Of a stretch of 64,000 nucleotides of DNA, positions 35,844 to 49,446 are shown piece by piece. The position numbers and the translations under genes were made by a program. The DNA lies in NCBI GenBank assembly GCA_019022495.1, contig JAFEKR010000002.1, positions 5,456,001-5,520,000 of the forward strand, written 5' to 3'. Each line of letters begins with the position of its first letter. Within the stretch, counting starts at the first letter, position 1. Below the pieces are notes generated by a model that was given only the letters and a program-made list of their open reading frames with translations, had not been told where the DNA came from and made no database searches. The stretch is from Epichloe hybrida. Lineage: Eukaryota; Ascomycota; Sordariomycetes; Hypocreales; Clavicipitaceae.

Positions 35844-37827
35844 TCAGTCCTCTGTCGCTGAGCTCTTGGACGATTTGGTCGTTGTCGGCGTCATCCACGC
35901 GAACGCAGAAGCGACCCCGACGGGGTTTGCTGAACGCGGAAGTGCAGCCCCTTTCTGGTCTTCCCGTTTGGAACTCTGCGACTTGAGCTCTGCTCCTGAA
36001 CTGACGGAACGCTTGACATCCCAGCGGTTGACGACGCTTACGCCGCCGCCATCGCCGTTCAGACTGGCTTGACTCTTGCGTCTGCCGTTGTTGTTGCTCG
36101 ACTTGGACGGCAGAGGTGGTTCGTATGATGCACCCGTCCGGGCCGAAGTCGAACTCGACTTTAGCGGCTTGAGTACTTTCATGTTTCGGCCACTCCGGCC
36201 TGCTGGTTGGTATCCGCTCAGGTTGCCGGCTTCTCGGGGTGGCCCGTCCGAGGACGCAGGCCCGGTGCCGTGACGCCATGAGCCCCAAATGGCCGTGGAC
36301 GCCGAGGACTCTCTCCGGGAGGCTTCTGATATACTGGAGCTGTCCTTGTTACTGTGCTCCGAGTCAGCCATGTCCGTTACACTGTTGTCGGCTTCCCCGC
36401 CGTGGTGCTCAGACGTTGTTGGCCGTTCATCAGATTTGTGGCAGGCTGCATCTTGCTCATGGGGCGAGGTTGCTCGGTTTCCCAGTCCATTCTCATGCTC
36501 TACTGTGTGGGAGGCGGCAGCGGCCTTTGGACCGGCACCATCTGCAGACTGGCCACGCCCGCCCAGGATAAAGGGAGTCGCATTTGCGTTCAGCCTGGGC
36601 TTGCCAGGTGCCATGCTAGTTGTGCAGATGTTGCGGAACAAGCTCTCGTCTTCTGGCCTCACAAACGGTACCCGCAACCGTTCCTGCTCATCTCCGTACA
36701 GAACCATTGTGTTTTGGGAAAAGAGGACATCGGCCGAGTGAGCCCGCAGAGCATCACTTCCAATGTAGATCCGTATCCCCTTTTGATCCGTGGCTGAGCT
36801 CGTTGGTTCGATTCCTGATACCTCAAACATGACCGTCATCGAGGGGACAGCCCCGTTCGAGGCACTGTTGCGATTTTCGTGGCGCGCAACCACTGCTTCG
36901 GCCAGATACACGTTAAGCCTGATTCGATACACTCCTTGGACATCGCGTTCCACTTCCTCCAAGAGATCCAGCTCTTTCAACAGGGAAGATTCGACCATGG
37001 ATTTCTGGGACCCAGTACACACATCAGCATACAGGAGGGTTCCGTGGGCAAAGTTTGTCGTCAGCCAGCAGCGGATGATGGAAGGCACAGTGCCCAAAAC
37101 GTATAATGATACAGGCGGTCCAGGGATCTCGAATGAGGACGAGTCGTCGTCCCCTGCGGCGTAGTTGTTGTCAAGCCCCAGACTGCTTGCACGGCCTGAC
37201 GCCACCGAGTGATGTGAATGAACAGAGTGGCCGGCAGAGCTATGCCTCCCGTCAGATTTGTGGGAAAGAGAACGTTCCATCATCAGGCCGCTGCCTGGGC
37301 GTACTGGACCAAAGTCTTCCGAGTGTCGGATGCTTTGCCCGCCCCAACTAGAGCCGTGCAGCGCACTCTCGTCGAACCTGACACTATTAGCTCGCGAGGC
37401 CGCACCGCGGCGCACCGGCTCCTCCTCAGCTGGTCCTAGGTGGAGAGAGCCGAGCAACTGCTCTCCTTGCTCATCCAAGTCATCAAAAACATCATTGTGA
37501 GGTATCTGAACAGGTCCTGCCATGAAGCATCAGTATTTCGGGTTTGAGGAGTGGGGAGGGGGGAGGGGTGTGGTGACGAGGAAAGAAAAAAAAAAAAGAA
37601 TACAAGTAGCCAATGTATCGTATGTAGTTGTTACCTTGATGTGGTGTGCCGCCCAAGACGCCAGGAAAGGGCGAATTCCACACCGATTTCAATGCTGAAT
37701 CGTCGGCATTGCGCTTCTCCAATCTCAACAGTCGCTCGGCGTGGCCTGTCTGGGTATACTGCACCTGCTTGACCTCCATCTGTAGGTTATACAGATCTTC
37801 GCGAGAGATGGGAAACCGGGCATCCAT
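35844..37827 (-). CDS. Uncharacterised fungal protein with coiled-coil N-terminus and a retropepsin-like segment
   Basis: Two exons, complement(join(35844..37516, 37635..37827)), joined in phase 1, 621 residues. I do not recognise an annotated function. Residues 1-40 form a helix (DLYNLQMEVKQVQYTQTGHAERLLRLEKR). A Ser/His-rich stretch follows, then a compact domain at about 190-335 (PPVSLYVLGTVPSIIRCWL, LLYADVCTGSQKS, SSLLKELDLLEEV, YRIRLNVYLAEAVV, MTVMFEVSG, IRIYIGSDALRAHSADV, NTMVLYGDEQERLRVPFV). This layout recalls a retropepsin-like barrel (a D-T-G-type turn followed by SSLLKEL and a GSDAL/I segment), but the catalytic Asp is replaced by Cys in CTGS, so any such domain would be inactive. 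The C-terminal ~250 residues are disordered and Ser/Gly/Asn-rich, ending in a basic/Ser tail. A regulatory or adaptor role is only a guess. Confidence 0.75.
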
Positions 37828-37964
37828 CCTCGCAGATCGGCGGTATCGCGAAGGGGTCGCATCAGTGTGATGAAACAGCCTTACGAGAAGGTTGAGAAGC
37901 AAGCGGCATCAACAAATGCGACTGGAGATGAAATGGCACGAGCAAGTCTGATCAGGCCGTTGCC

Positions 37965-38000
37965 CACGTCCACGTCCACGCCCGCGTCCACGTCCACGTC
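37965..38000. repeat. CACGTC hexanucleotide tandem repeat
   Basis: Six 6-nt units (CACGTC with two variant units in the middle) lie upstream of the uncharacterised gene. The remaining spacer from 37828 to 38493 shows no gene. Confidence 0.85.
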
Positions 38001-38493
38001 AGGACCTGTCTGGTCGCAGCGCCCCACTCTTTTGCCGCCGCTGATGGCCATGGCAGTAGGACATCACAGTTCGTTCAGCGCATCTCCAGCAAACAGACAC
38101 TGCGTCATGGCCACTGTGGCAACCGCCGTCGCAGTTCCAGCGGCACCAAAACATGGTTTGGGGGGGCACACCCCACTGTACATGGCACTGCCGCATGATG
38201 GGCAGTCTTTGCTGCCATGATGGCCATGATGAGCTCTGACGAGGCTCGGCTCGGCTCGTACTTGAACTCGCTCCAATTTATTTCTATCGCCCTGCTGGAT
38301 CAGATCAGGGACGGCAAGACCTACATCGCAACTGGAATAGTATATTTAATTTCACATCACAGCTTGTAGTAGTACACGCACATGCTCGTGGCCCGCATGA
38401 CACAATCTTCTGTTCCATCTCAATGCACTCTGTACGGAATACATCGGCCAGCATATCGCGACTTTCTGCCCTTTCAGCATTGGAGCCAAGCCA

Positions 38494-38979
38494 TCATGAT
38501 CTGATGGGATTCAGAACCTTCCAGTCAGGGAACAAGTACCCAGTCTTGTCTTCGTCAGGCAGGTCTGTCCATTCCTCGCCAACATGGCTTTTGATCTCAT
38601 CGTAGAAGATCTTGTACGCGCTTCCGCTTAGATGAAGGCCGTCTGGAAGAAGGCTGTCTAGACCTCCCTGCTGTCCATTCTCGGGTGAACCCAACCACGG
38701 GCTACCAGGCTTCCAGTCTTGTGGCGCCATGCTCATGGCTTTGTCCATCACTGCCGTCCACAGATCAATCAAAACGACGCCTGGGTTTTCGCGAGCCACC
38801 TCGCGAGCTTTCTCAGAGTAGGCAGCAGTGGTGGCGGATGTTCTGAGTGCCGAAGCATGCCCCTCGGCCAGGTTCAGCCTGGTCACCTTGATCTCATCCA
38901 CCGGAGGAGGAGTGACCAGTAGAATTTTAGGTCTGTGCTGCTTGATGTGAGGATGTGTGATGATCTTGGTCAAGTCGAA
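38494..38979 (-). pseudogene. 5'-truncated IAH1-like SGNH (GDSL) esterase remnant
   Basis: The minus-strand frame LTKIITHPHIKQHRPKILL, VTPPPVDEIKVTRLN, AAYSEKAREVA, VVLIDLWTAVMDKAM, then the block-V motif DGLHLSGSAYKIFYDEI matches the C-terminal half of isoamyl-acetate hydrolysing esterase (IAH1), with the catalytic Asp-x-x-His (DGLH). The N-terminal half that should carry the GDSL serine, the Gly block and the GANDA Asn block is not present in any frame up to 39942. Homology stops at about 38979, and the frame continues into unrelated sequence up to 39126. An enzyme without its nucleophile would be inactive, so this is best read as a truncated gene or as a local assembly loss. An intron hiding the 5' exons further away was searched for by eye and not found. 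Confidence 0.65.
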
Positions 38980-39942
38980 CCCTCCGGGCCGCGACGCGTC
39001 AGCACTTATCGCCGATGGCATACGTACTCGGCGACCAACTCCTTCGAAGAGTATATAGACGCTGTTTCTGTCCATCACTTGAGCTCGGCGTAGTTTCATT
39101 AGGCAGACGTGAATCTGAGCACCCAATCCAGAACAAGAATGACTACCCCCGGATGGAGTCAGAATTCACGTCCCCTCGTCATCATCACACTGCCTGAATC
39201 ACGAGAACCTCCACGCCGCAGGTCTGGATGCCAATTAATACCGTCATGGTGGCTGCATGATGTGAATAATGTGGTTCAGACCACGCATGATGGGTGAGGG
39301 CGGGGAGAGAGATGGGTGCGCGTCTGGGCAGAGATCTCCAGGAGATTCATTTCCACCGAAACCAACCCATGCTGCTGATAAATAAGCACTTGATTGAAAA
39401 GGCTGTATGTACTTTGCAATCAAACGTTGCACACAAGGTTCCAAGTATTTAAAAAAAAAACATGAAAGGTACATACTGCTTACTAGTCTGGTCTACATGT
39501 ACACCCCACTGTACGGAGTACTTGAGAGATGCCTGGTGCGTGAGACGTGAGGAGTCAGGACAGACAGACAGACCTGAAAGCGGGGGGCGACCATGTCTGG
39601 TTGCAAATGGTTGCAATCGCTCGCCCATGCCAGGCTGCCACCACCCCCTGCGGCCCCTGCCACTGCTGTCACCACCGGCTCGAGTTGGTGCCATCATCTG
39701 CCACACTGCACTGCCTCCAACCTCCTACGCTTGATCTTCGCAACGCAGAGTCGTCGTCGTCACTTGGATTGTCCACGCTGTCATAATCCAATCACGAATC
39801 CCTTGTGGGACCCTGTCAGTTGCGTCCTGGCTTCAACCTCTCTTGTGAATTGCATCAGCAATTCTTTGCCCTACCTGCGCCATCGGACGGACTCGCACTG
39901 CTTGAAATCCCCGTGCCGTCGTCCATCGCTGCGACCACGATC
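38980..39942. other. Intergenic region upstream of the RSP5-type gene
   Basis: Nearly 1 kb without a supported gene. It includes a 10-nt A run (39451-39460), one TACGGAGTA word (39512-39520), and a pyrimidine-rich C/T leader leading to the start at 39943. Confidence 0.45.
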
Positions 39943-42977
<3,035 letters not shown>

Positions 42978-44101
42978 GACGCACACATTGTACATTGAAA
43001 GAAGGGATATATGAACTTAGCGATTATTGATCTTGCTTCAACATGCCGCTGCCTCTCCATCTGGGATTTTATGTTATATTCTCTGTTTGTATCCACCACA
43101 TGCCCATTCTTTTTTTGTTTTTGTTTTTTTTGTTTTTTTTGTTTTTTTTCTATTTGACCTACCCACCGCCTGCGACACACATTCTTCTCTACTTGAACCT
43201 CCAACATTCTTTTCAACGCAGAGCATTTATTCTTGGGTGTGATTTTCAGTTGTCTGGTCTTTGCTCGGCCGTGTCGTCTTTTTCATGAAGAAACAATACT
43301 GTCGACAACTATCGACAAGGGTCATTCAGGCGCCGGCGGTTTTCGACTTGCTGTAGGACGCCATGCGACCATAACACCAACAAGCGAACTTTGTTTCCGA
43401 TCAGCGGATAAAATGATGAAGAATAATTACATTGTCAACATTGTGTGCTGTGCATATTTCCTCTGTGCCATGACTTGTCCATTGCTAGCTATACCCCCTG
43501 GAGCTTCCCGGTGGGGGAGCGGGATCAAGTGGAAAATATCAAGACATGATTCTCTAACCAACGCAATGTCTTTTGACTTGGCGAAAGGATGCACTGCCTC
43601 GAATGATGATGGACACCAACGTTGTGCGAATTCTCTTTACAAGATGCGTGATCATTCGTGACGTGAGTCACCCGGAAGCAGAATTGAGCCGAAACCATAC
43701 CGTGATATACATCAGAATTTGTTGATTGGACTGGTGTGCAGAAAACGCGCATTTCAACCACGAGCGAGGGCAATATAAAAAGACGATGTCCTTGTTGTAC
43801 AGAAATTTTATTCGCAGTCGGTCTACACTACTTTTTATACCGCCCTGATCTCGAGCGTACACCGTGGCCACGTACAAAAGAAAAAAAAAAAACCGATGAT
43901 AATGATACCGATTCGGATGGCGTCTGGATGACAAAGCTCTCCCCTGCCATAGCACGTTGTCGACAACTATATAGCTTGGTGCCTCCGACTCGTTTCTCTG
44001 CCGGTGCGCAGCTACACTTGCGTTCCCTGGTACCCCATCCCCGGTACCCATAGGAGAATGAGACTCCCTCGTATACATGCATCCTTCCTAGCATTCCTGC
44101 C
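42978..44101. other. Convergent 3' region between rsp5 and ndufs7
   Basis: 1.1 kb between stop codons. A T-rich tract with G interruptions (43108-43152) lies about 130 nt past the RSP5 stop and may act in 3'-end formation. A 12-nt word GTCGACAACTAT occurs twice (around 43302 and 43960). No gene was recognised. Confidence 0.45.
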
Positions 44102-45013
44102 TTACCGCCTGTACCACATGCGCGTGATCTTGGTGTTGCGCATCTTCCTCTGCAGCTGGAAGATGCCGTACATGAGGGCTTCGCTGGTAGGGGGGCATCC
44201 GGGGACGTAGATGTCGACGGGGACAATGCGGTCACAGCCCCTGACGACGCTGTAGCTGTAGTGGTAGTAGCCGCCGCCGTTGGCACAGCTGCCCATGGAA
44301 ATTACCCATCGCGGCTCGGGCATCTGATCGTAGACTTGGCGCAGCGCAGGAGCCATCTTGTTGGTGAGGGTGCCGGCGACAATCATGACGTCGGATTGAC
44401 GGGGGGAGGCTCGGAAAATAATTCCCAGGCGATCTTGATCGTATCGAGGGGTGGAAAGGTGCATCATTTCGACGGCGCAGCAGGCGAGACCAAAGGTCAT
44501 GGGCCAGAGGGACGATTGACGAGCCCAGTTGGCGATGACGTCGAGACTGGTTCTACGAGGTGGTCAGAAACAAGACAGCCTTTTCTCTTTTTTTTTTTTT
44601 TTTTGGGGGGCCGGGGGGCTGACAAGGGCAGAGACGTACAAGGCATATTGTATGACGCCCTTGGTGCCCTCTTCGCTGGGCAGAGGGACTTCCTTGCGGG
44701 CTTTGGCGAGTGATGAGCCTGCGCCGTGGGGCGTCAGGGAGGACGCATCGCGGTGGGCGGTTATGGGGAGGGAAGCGGCTACTTTGAAGGGGATCAAGGC
44801 CGTCGTTGGCTTGACTGTTCACCGAGAATCGTAAGTCAGTGGCCCCAATGGAGATAGAGCCGGTACCGCTGGACTCGGAGCCAGCTCTCTGCCGGTGCCT
44901 CGGAAATTTCTGAATTCACGGCGCCTCGGAGGGGAATAGTTTCCCTCCATTGTGGAAACTCCGGACGTACCTCGCAGAGCCATAGAGGCCGCGGATCGTG
45001 ATGACAACAGCAT
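44102..45013 (-). CDS. ndufs7: NADH:ubiquinone oxidoreductase PSST/NDUFS7 (20 kDa) subunit, mitochondrial
   Basis: Three exons, complement(join(44102..44552, 44640..44814, 44971..45013)), 222 residues. The first exon encodes a mitochondrial presequence ([14 protein letters not shown]). Exon 2 carries an unstructured linker ending [12 protein letters not shown], and exon 3 the conserved NuoB core: [75 protein letters not shown] and [15 protein letters not shown]. The N2 [4Fe-4S] ligands are all visible: the vicinal CC, the Cys of GSC, and the Cys of PGCPP. The subunit holds the terminal iron-sulfur cluster that passes electrons to ubiquinone in complex I (family knowledge). Intron 2 contains a long T run followed by a G run (near 44588-44617). 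Confidence 0.96.
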
Positions 45014-46915
45014 CTCAACGGGTTTTGATGATTTGCAATCCAATTCGCCGGATGGATAAGACAGTCGGGGTGAAGGGCGGCGGTAAAGTCGTCCAAAGGT
45101 TATGGTGAACTCTGATGGTTTGCGTGGTCGTCGAGGTTTATTAGGGAGATTCGACGTCAAAGCTTGTGGATTTGCCTCGCTGCTCGGAATTGCGGGAACG
45201 GTGATTGGCTGTTGTCGGCTGTGGTGGGCGGCGCGAGGTTTAGCCGGTGTGGACTAGCTACCCGGGAGGGCGGGTGGCGATGTTCATATTGCAGCAGTCG
45301 AGTGGTGTGGGCTAGCTTGGAATAGGTTCGAATGGGTTATTAAAGATCTGTTTTCTTCTACGGAGTATTGCTTCTTCTATCGGATTAAAATATTTGTAGA
45401 CCTTGTTTGGGAATTGCGATGTTTTTGTCGAATGGCGCCATGTCGGGTCCGTCACAATGACGGCCAGAATATTACGGGCATCCACGAGTCAAAGATTAAT
45501 GTGGTGGTGGGTGATGTAAGCCCTAGGTCATGGGTGCCGCGATGTGACTGGGATACCGATGGCGTTCACTTGTTTCTTCTACGGTGCCAGGTGATGTGAA
45601 AATTACACACGAGACATCACGGGTTGGAATTCGTCATAGAAGTGTTACGGTGCAGCCCACACGGGCCATCGCGGATGTCAGCGCCCACACTTACGAGTTG
45701 ATAGAGCCCGATCCAATTACGCCACAGGTGGTTGCAACAAAAGAATACGCATGGAACATGTCATCATTTACTTGTCCAATTGACACCTATATTGATTGCT
45801 AGGTCTAGGAAAAGCCTAGATCATCACAGGAAGAGACGATTGATGGTTAGATTAATCTATGCCTTTATGTCTAAGATAAGAATTTGAATCAGATAAAAAG
45901 CATATAGTATTTTAAATTATTGAATGACTGACTTTGAAACATGATTCATATTTAAATTCAGGTTTAAATGCAATCATCATAGATAATTGAATTCAAGTGC
46001 GTGGTGCATTGATTTTGTTGCGGTGCATGTCGGTGTAGTTACTCGTGCCACGTGGTGCAAGGGAACGATGCCAGAAGAGTGGGGCGTGGCCGGCAACGCT
46101 AATTAACGGCCTCTTAACCGTGGCAAAAGCTCTTGCGGCCGAGAACATTAAGGCTAATAGTGGCCACTACGGATTACGGACTACGGAGTATAATACTCCG
46201 TGCTGTACACCCTATTCCTGTTTGTTATTGCGGGAGAGATAGAACTAGGCCAATGACAGACCTTTCCGTGGCTTAGTATAGCACTAATGAGGTGGAAGGT
46301 AATACCTTGTGTTACACGGATTTTACAAGGACTATGCAGTATCTTCTTCTTCTAGCGCAAATACCCCCTCAGCATCCCTAACAGCTCTGCCCACTATAGC
46401 CACTGAGAGCTGATAGTGGCCGCCCCGCGTGGGGCTTGTAGTCGTAGTAAGATCATTCATCAAATCTTCAATGCATGCATGAATGGACATGTACAGATCA
46501 TGTCCTTCCGCCGATTGGGTCTACAATTTCCCCTGAATTTTCCTTACTTCTTGTCCGCCATCCAAGCGCCGCACCTCGTTCACGCGCGTAATCAGTTCAA
46601 TCATTTTTGCAAATCTTCAGTTCTTCTTGACCTCTCCTTCCCTCCGAAGCTCGTCTAGACATTTCAGACGAAACACGTGCGATTCCAGACTTCTTTCCTC
46701 CATAACCTTCCTCCTGCCCCTTGATCAGAACCGCGCCAGAGAAGGCGATCGCACTCTTTAACCTCTCTTTTTGTCCTTCGTTTTCTGTACTCGATGACCT
46801 AGACTCTTGGAAAGCCTTTCCCCCCATCCCCATCATCCATCCCCCAGTTGGCCCCGCTCGCCCCTTCTGGTGCTTCACCCGGCTGGCAGACCAACAACAA
46901 GCAAGTCACTTCACA
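45014..46915. other. 1.9-kb intergenic region with an AT-rich island and inverted words
   Basis: No supported gene. From about 45790 to 46010 the composition turns AT-rich, which is unusual for this window, with a small hairpin (TCTAGG/CCTAGA, 45804-45820). TACGGAGTA words occur at 45359-45367 and 46182-46190. The last ~250 nt before 46916 are C/T-rich and look like the CAP10 gene leader. Confidence 0.45.
46183..46201. repeat. Perfect palindromic pair ACGGAGTA-TAA-TACTCCGT
   Basis: The word ACGGAGTA is followed after 3 nt by its exact reverse complement, giving an 8-bp stem. It is a doubled copy of the TACGGAGTA word that recurs in the intergenic DNA of this window. Confidence 0.8.
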
Positions 46916-48769
46916 ATGTTGAAGGCTTGGACCCCGACGCAGTGGCCTTCACGACTGGTCATGCGCTACGTCGCCATCAGCTTCATCTTTTTTTTACTCG
47001 TGGCCAACTATGCGCTGTGGCACGACTCGAAATTTTGGGATCGTCAAACACCCCGCAAAACGGTGACCAAAGCCGTTGGGAACCATCCCATTCGAAAGCT
47101 CATGGTTGAGTCAAAAGCCCACCATGACGCGCTGCTCGCCAAACAGAGCCACAGCCTTAGATCCGCTGCGGCTGCTTATCGCACACGACGAGGACGACAC
47201 CCACCTCCTGGATTCGATCTGTGGTACCAGGCTGCTTCCGAGGCCAATGCAGTCATTGTTGAGGATTTCTTTGACAGGATATACAAGGACCTGACACCAT
47301 TTTGGGCTCTTGACACCTCGGAAATTAGGCGGCGCGCTAATGCGTGGCACCACGTCGTCAAAGTTCGCAACGGCACTGCCCGTGGGGAAGGCGATACTGA
47401 CGGTCTTGTGCCCTGGCTGAAACTCTGGACTGCCCTGGTAGAGGAAATGGCCGAATTCTTACCCGATGTCGACATGCCTATCAACTACATGGACGAGTCG
47501 AGACTTCTTGTCCCGTTTGATCAGGTGGCCAAACTGGTTCACAAGGAGGCCAAGGAGAGAAAGATGATCGATGTCAGGCACGCAACCACAGAGTACAAGG
47601 GATTGTTGGACATTGACTTGGCCAGGCCGGGCCCATATGATCCGAAATGGTACGGGCCAAACATACAGTATTGGGATCTCTTTGTCAGGACGTGCGGCCC
47701 CGATACTCCCGCACATGGTGTGCAACAGCTTACGGATTGGTCTGGCCCAGCCCAATTCCCCAAGGATTACAAACCGGTATACTCTTACGGAGGATACATT
47801 CAGAATTTCACTGCATCCTCGGATGCCTGCCTCCAACCCCATTTGCGTCAACTTCACGGCTCTTTCATTGAACCCATCAGTCTATCTTCCACCGATGAAC
47901 TTATTCCGCTCTTTGGCGGCTCCAAGTTACCGCAGAATAACGAGATTCTGATTCCAGGCGCCATGTATCTCGACAAGGGCGACTTCTACTCGGGTGGCGA
48001 ATCTCATGGCTCGAGTTGGAATCGAAAGAAGGATGGCACCGTCTGGCGGGGCGAGAGTTCAGGCGGCCGCGCCAAAGAACACAACTGGCATCACTTCCAA
48101 CGTCAGCGACTTGCTCAAATGCTCAACGCCACTGTTATTACGGAAGCCGAGGAGTCTGGAGTTCGCGCCAAAACATTCGATTTCCCCTCAGCCGATCTGT
48201 ACCCCAGTGCGCGCCTGCACAACGGCAACCTCGGACCCTGGATCAAGGAGTTTGCTAACGCCGGCTTCGTTCGTCTCTGTTCTTCCGAGGAATGTCCTTT
48301 TTACATCGACTCGTTCTCCAAGCAGGGTCATATGGCCATGAAGAAGCAATACGGATATAAGTTTCTCCCGGACGTTGACGGCAACTCCTTTTCCGCTCGA
48401 TTTCGAGGCTTCCTTCGATCCACTAGCTTACCTCTGAAGGCCACTGTCTATGCGGAGTGGCACGATGATCGACTCACCCCGTGGGTTCATTTTGTACCCT
48501 TTGACAACACCTTCCAAGACCTGTACCCGATTTTCGACTATTTTTCCGACAACGGAGGCCCGGGAGACGCCGCGGCGCGCTTCATCGCCGAACAAGGCCA
48601 AGCGTGGTCCGAAAAGGTTCTTCGCAGGGAGGACATGCGTCTATACGTTTGGCGACTTCTCCTCGAATGGGCGAGAGTCTGTGACGAGAATAGACACACA
48701 CTTGCCTATGTAGAGGATCTCAAAATGGTCAAGACGAAAAGGAGAATCTACATTCCTCGACGAGGATAG
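46916..48769 (+). CDS. CAP10-family glycosyltransferase, type II Golgi membrane protein
   Basis: Single exon, 617 residues. A short cytosolic N-terminus is followed by one TM anchor at about residues 17-36 (YVAISFIFFLLVANYALW), typical of a type II Golgi glycosyltransferase. The stem region is basic; the luminal CAP10 domain (about residues 200-600) contains GDFYSGGESHGSSWNRKKDGTVWRGESSGGR, KTFDFPSADLYPSARLHNG, QYGYKFLPDVDGNSFSARFRGFLRSTSLPLKATVYAEW and FDNTFQDLYPIFDYF, the conserved CAP10/KDEL/POGLUT nucleotide-sugar-binding core. In Cryptococcus this family acts in capsule xylan synthesis; in filamentous ascomycetes substrates are mostly unknown. The start was set at the ATG at 46916, which begins just ahead of the TM anchor; an upstream in-frame extension lacks an ATG with any sign of conservation. 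Confidence 0.92.
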   Translation: MLKAWTPTQWPSRLVMRYVAISFIFFLLVANYALWHDSKFWDRQTPRKTVTKAVGNHPIRKLMVESKAHHDALLAKQSHSLRSAAAAYRTRRGRHPPPGFDLWYQAASEANAVIVEDFFDRIYKDLTPFWALDTSEIRRRANAWHHVVKVRNGTARGEGDTDGLVPWLKLWTALVEEMAEFLPDVDMPINYMDESRLLVPFDQVAKLVHKEAKERKMIDVRHATTEYKGLLDIDLARPGPYDPKWYGPNIQYWDLFVRTCGPDTPAHGVQQLTDWSGPAQFPKDYKPVYSYGGYIQNFTASSDACLQPHLRQLHGSFIEPISLSSTDELIPLFGGSKLPQNNEILIPGAMYLDKGDFYSGGESHGSSWNRKKDGTVWRGESSGGRAKEHNWHHFQRQRLAQMLNATVITEAEESGVRAKTFDFPSADLYPSARLHNGNLGPWIKEFANAGFVRLCSSEECPFYIDSFSKQGHMAMKKQYGYKFLPDVDGNSFSARFRGFLRSTSLPLKATVYAEWHDDRLTPWVHFVPFDNTFQDLYPIFDYFSDNGGPGDAAARFIAEQGQAWSEKVLRREDMRLYVWRLLLEWARVCDENRHTLAYVEDLKMVKTKRRIYIPRRG

Positions 48770-49446
48770 TTCTTCGCCTTGGAAAGACATTGCATTTTTT
48801 CTTTTCTTTCTTACTCTTTTGCATTGCGGACTAGACAAACCATGTATAAACAAGCCTCGATGTGTAAGAGGAGGATGTTCTTCACAAGGCATTTTATCTT
48901 TATATTGTTTTCTTCTTCTTTTGACTTTCATTCTCATTTTCATTTTCGGCATTGCATCAGCTGGGCGTTCGAGGAAGCAAGGGAGTCTTTTTTTTTCATT
49001 TGTGCTACACTGGGCTCAAAGTGTGGGATTCCCCTTTTGAGTGTACGTGTACTTTCTGGGCTACACCATTGTTGGATGGACACACTAGAGTCGTGGGAGG
49101 CAGGGTCAACCCGTCTTTTTCCCCTTCATCTGTCTGAGGGCAGTTTTGGATGATTGCTATTAAACCGCACAAGACGAGGTGTATGTCGTGCGAATGCCTT
49201 AGGCAATCATGAGTCTTGGACTCGTCAAGTTGTCGGCCACGTCTACAAATGGTCAAATACCATGACGCCCGATTTATTTATGAGATTTGTGTGAATTCTC
49301 CATGCACACTTCTGGACAATTCGAGTACGGATGTCATTGAATTCCGAACACTTCTCTTGCCTATATGTACATTCCAGAGTGAGCCCCACGCACTCGACGG
49401 GTGGGGAAACAACATGTTGAAACTAAAAGCCCAAGAAATGCATTCG
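48770..49446. other. Convergent 3' region between the CAP10 gene and gyp1
   Basis: A 677-nt spacer, pyrimidine-rich on the + strand (48788-48960) with a 9-nt T run at 48988-48996. No gene was recognised. Confidence 0.5.

Noticed and set aside
36795..36830. GGTTCGATTCC resembling a tRNA T-loop
   Set aside because: It lies inside a protein-coding exon on the opposite strand, and no acceptor stem or anticodon arm can be built around it.
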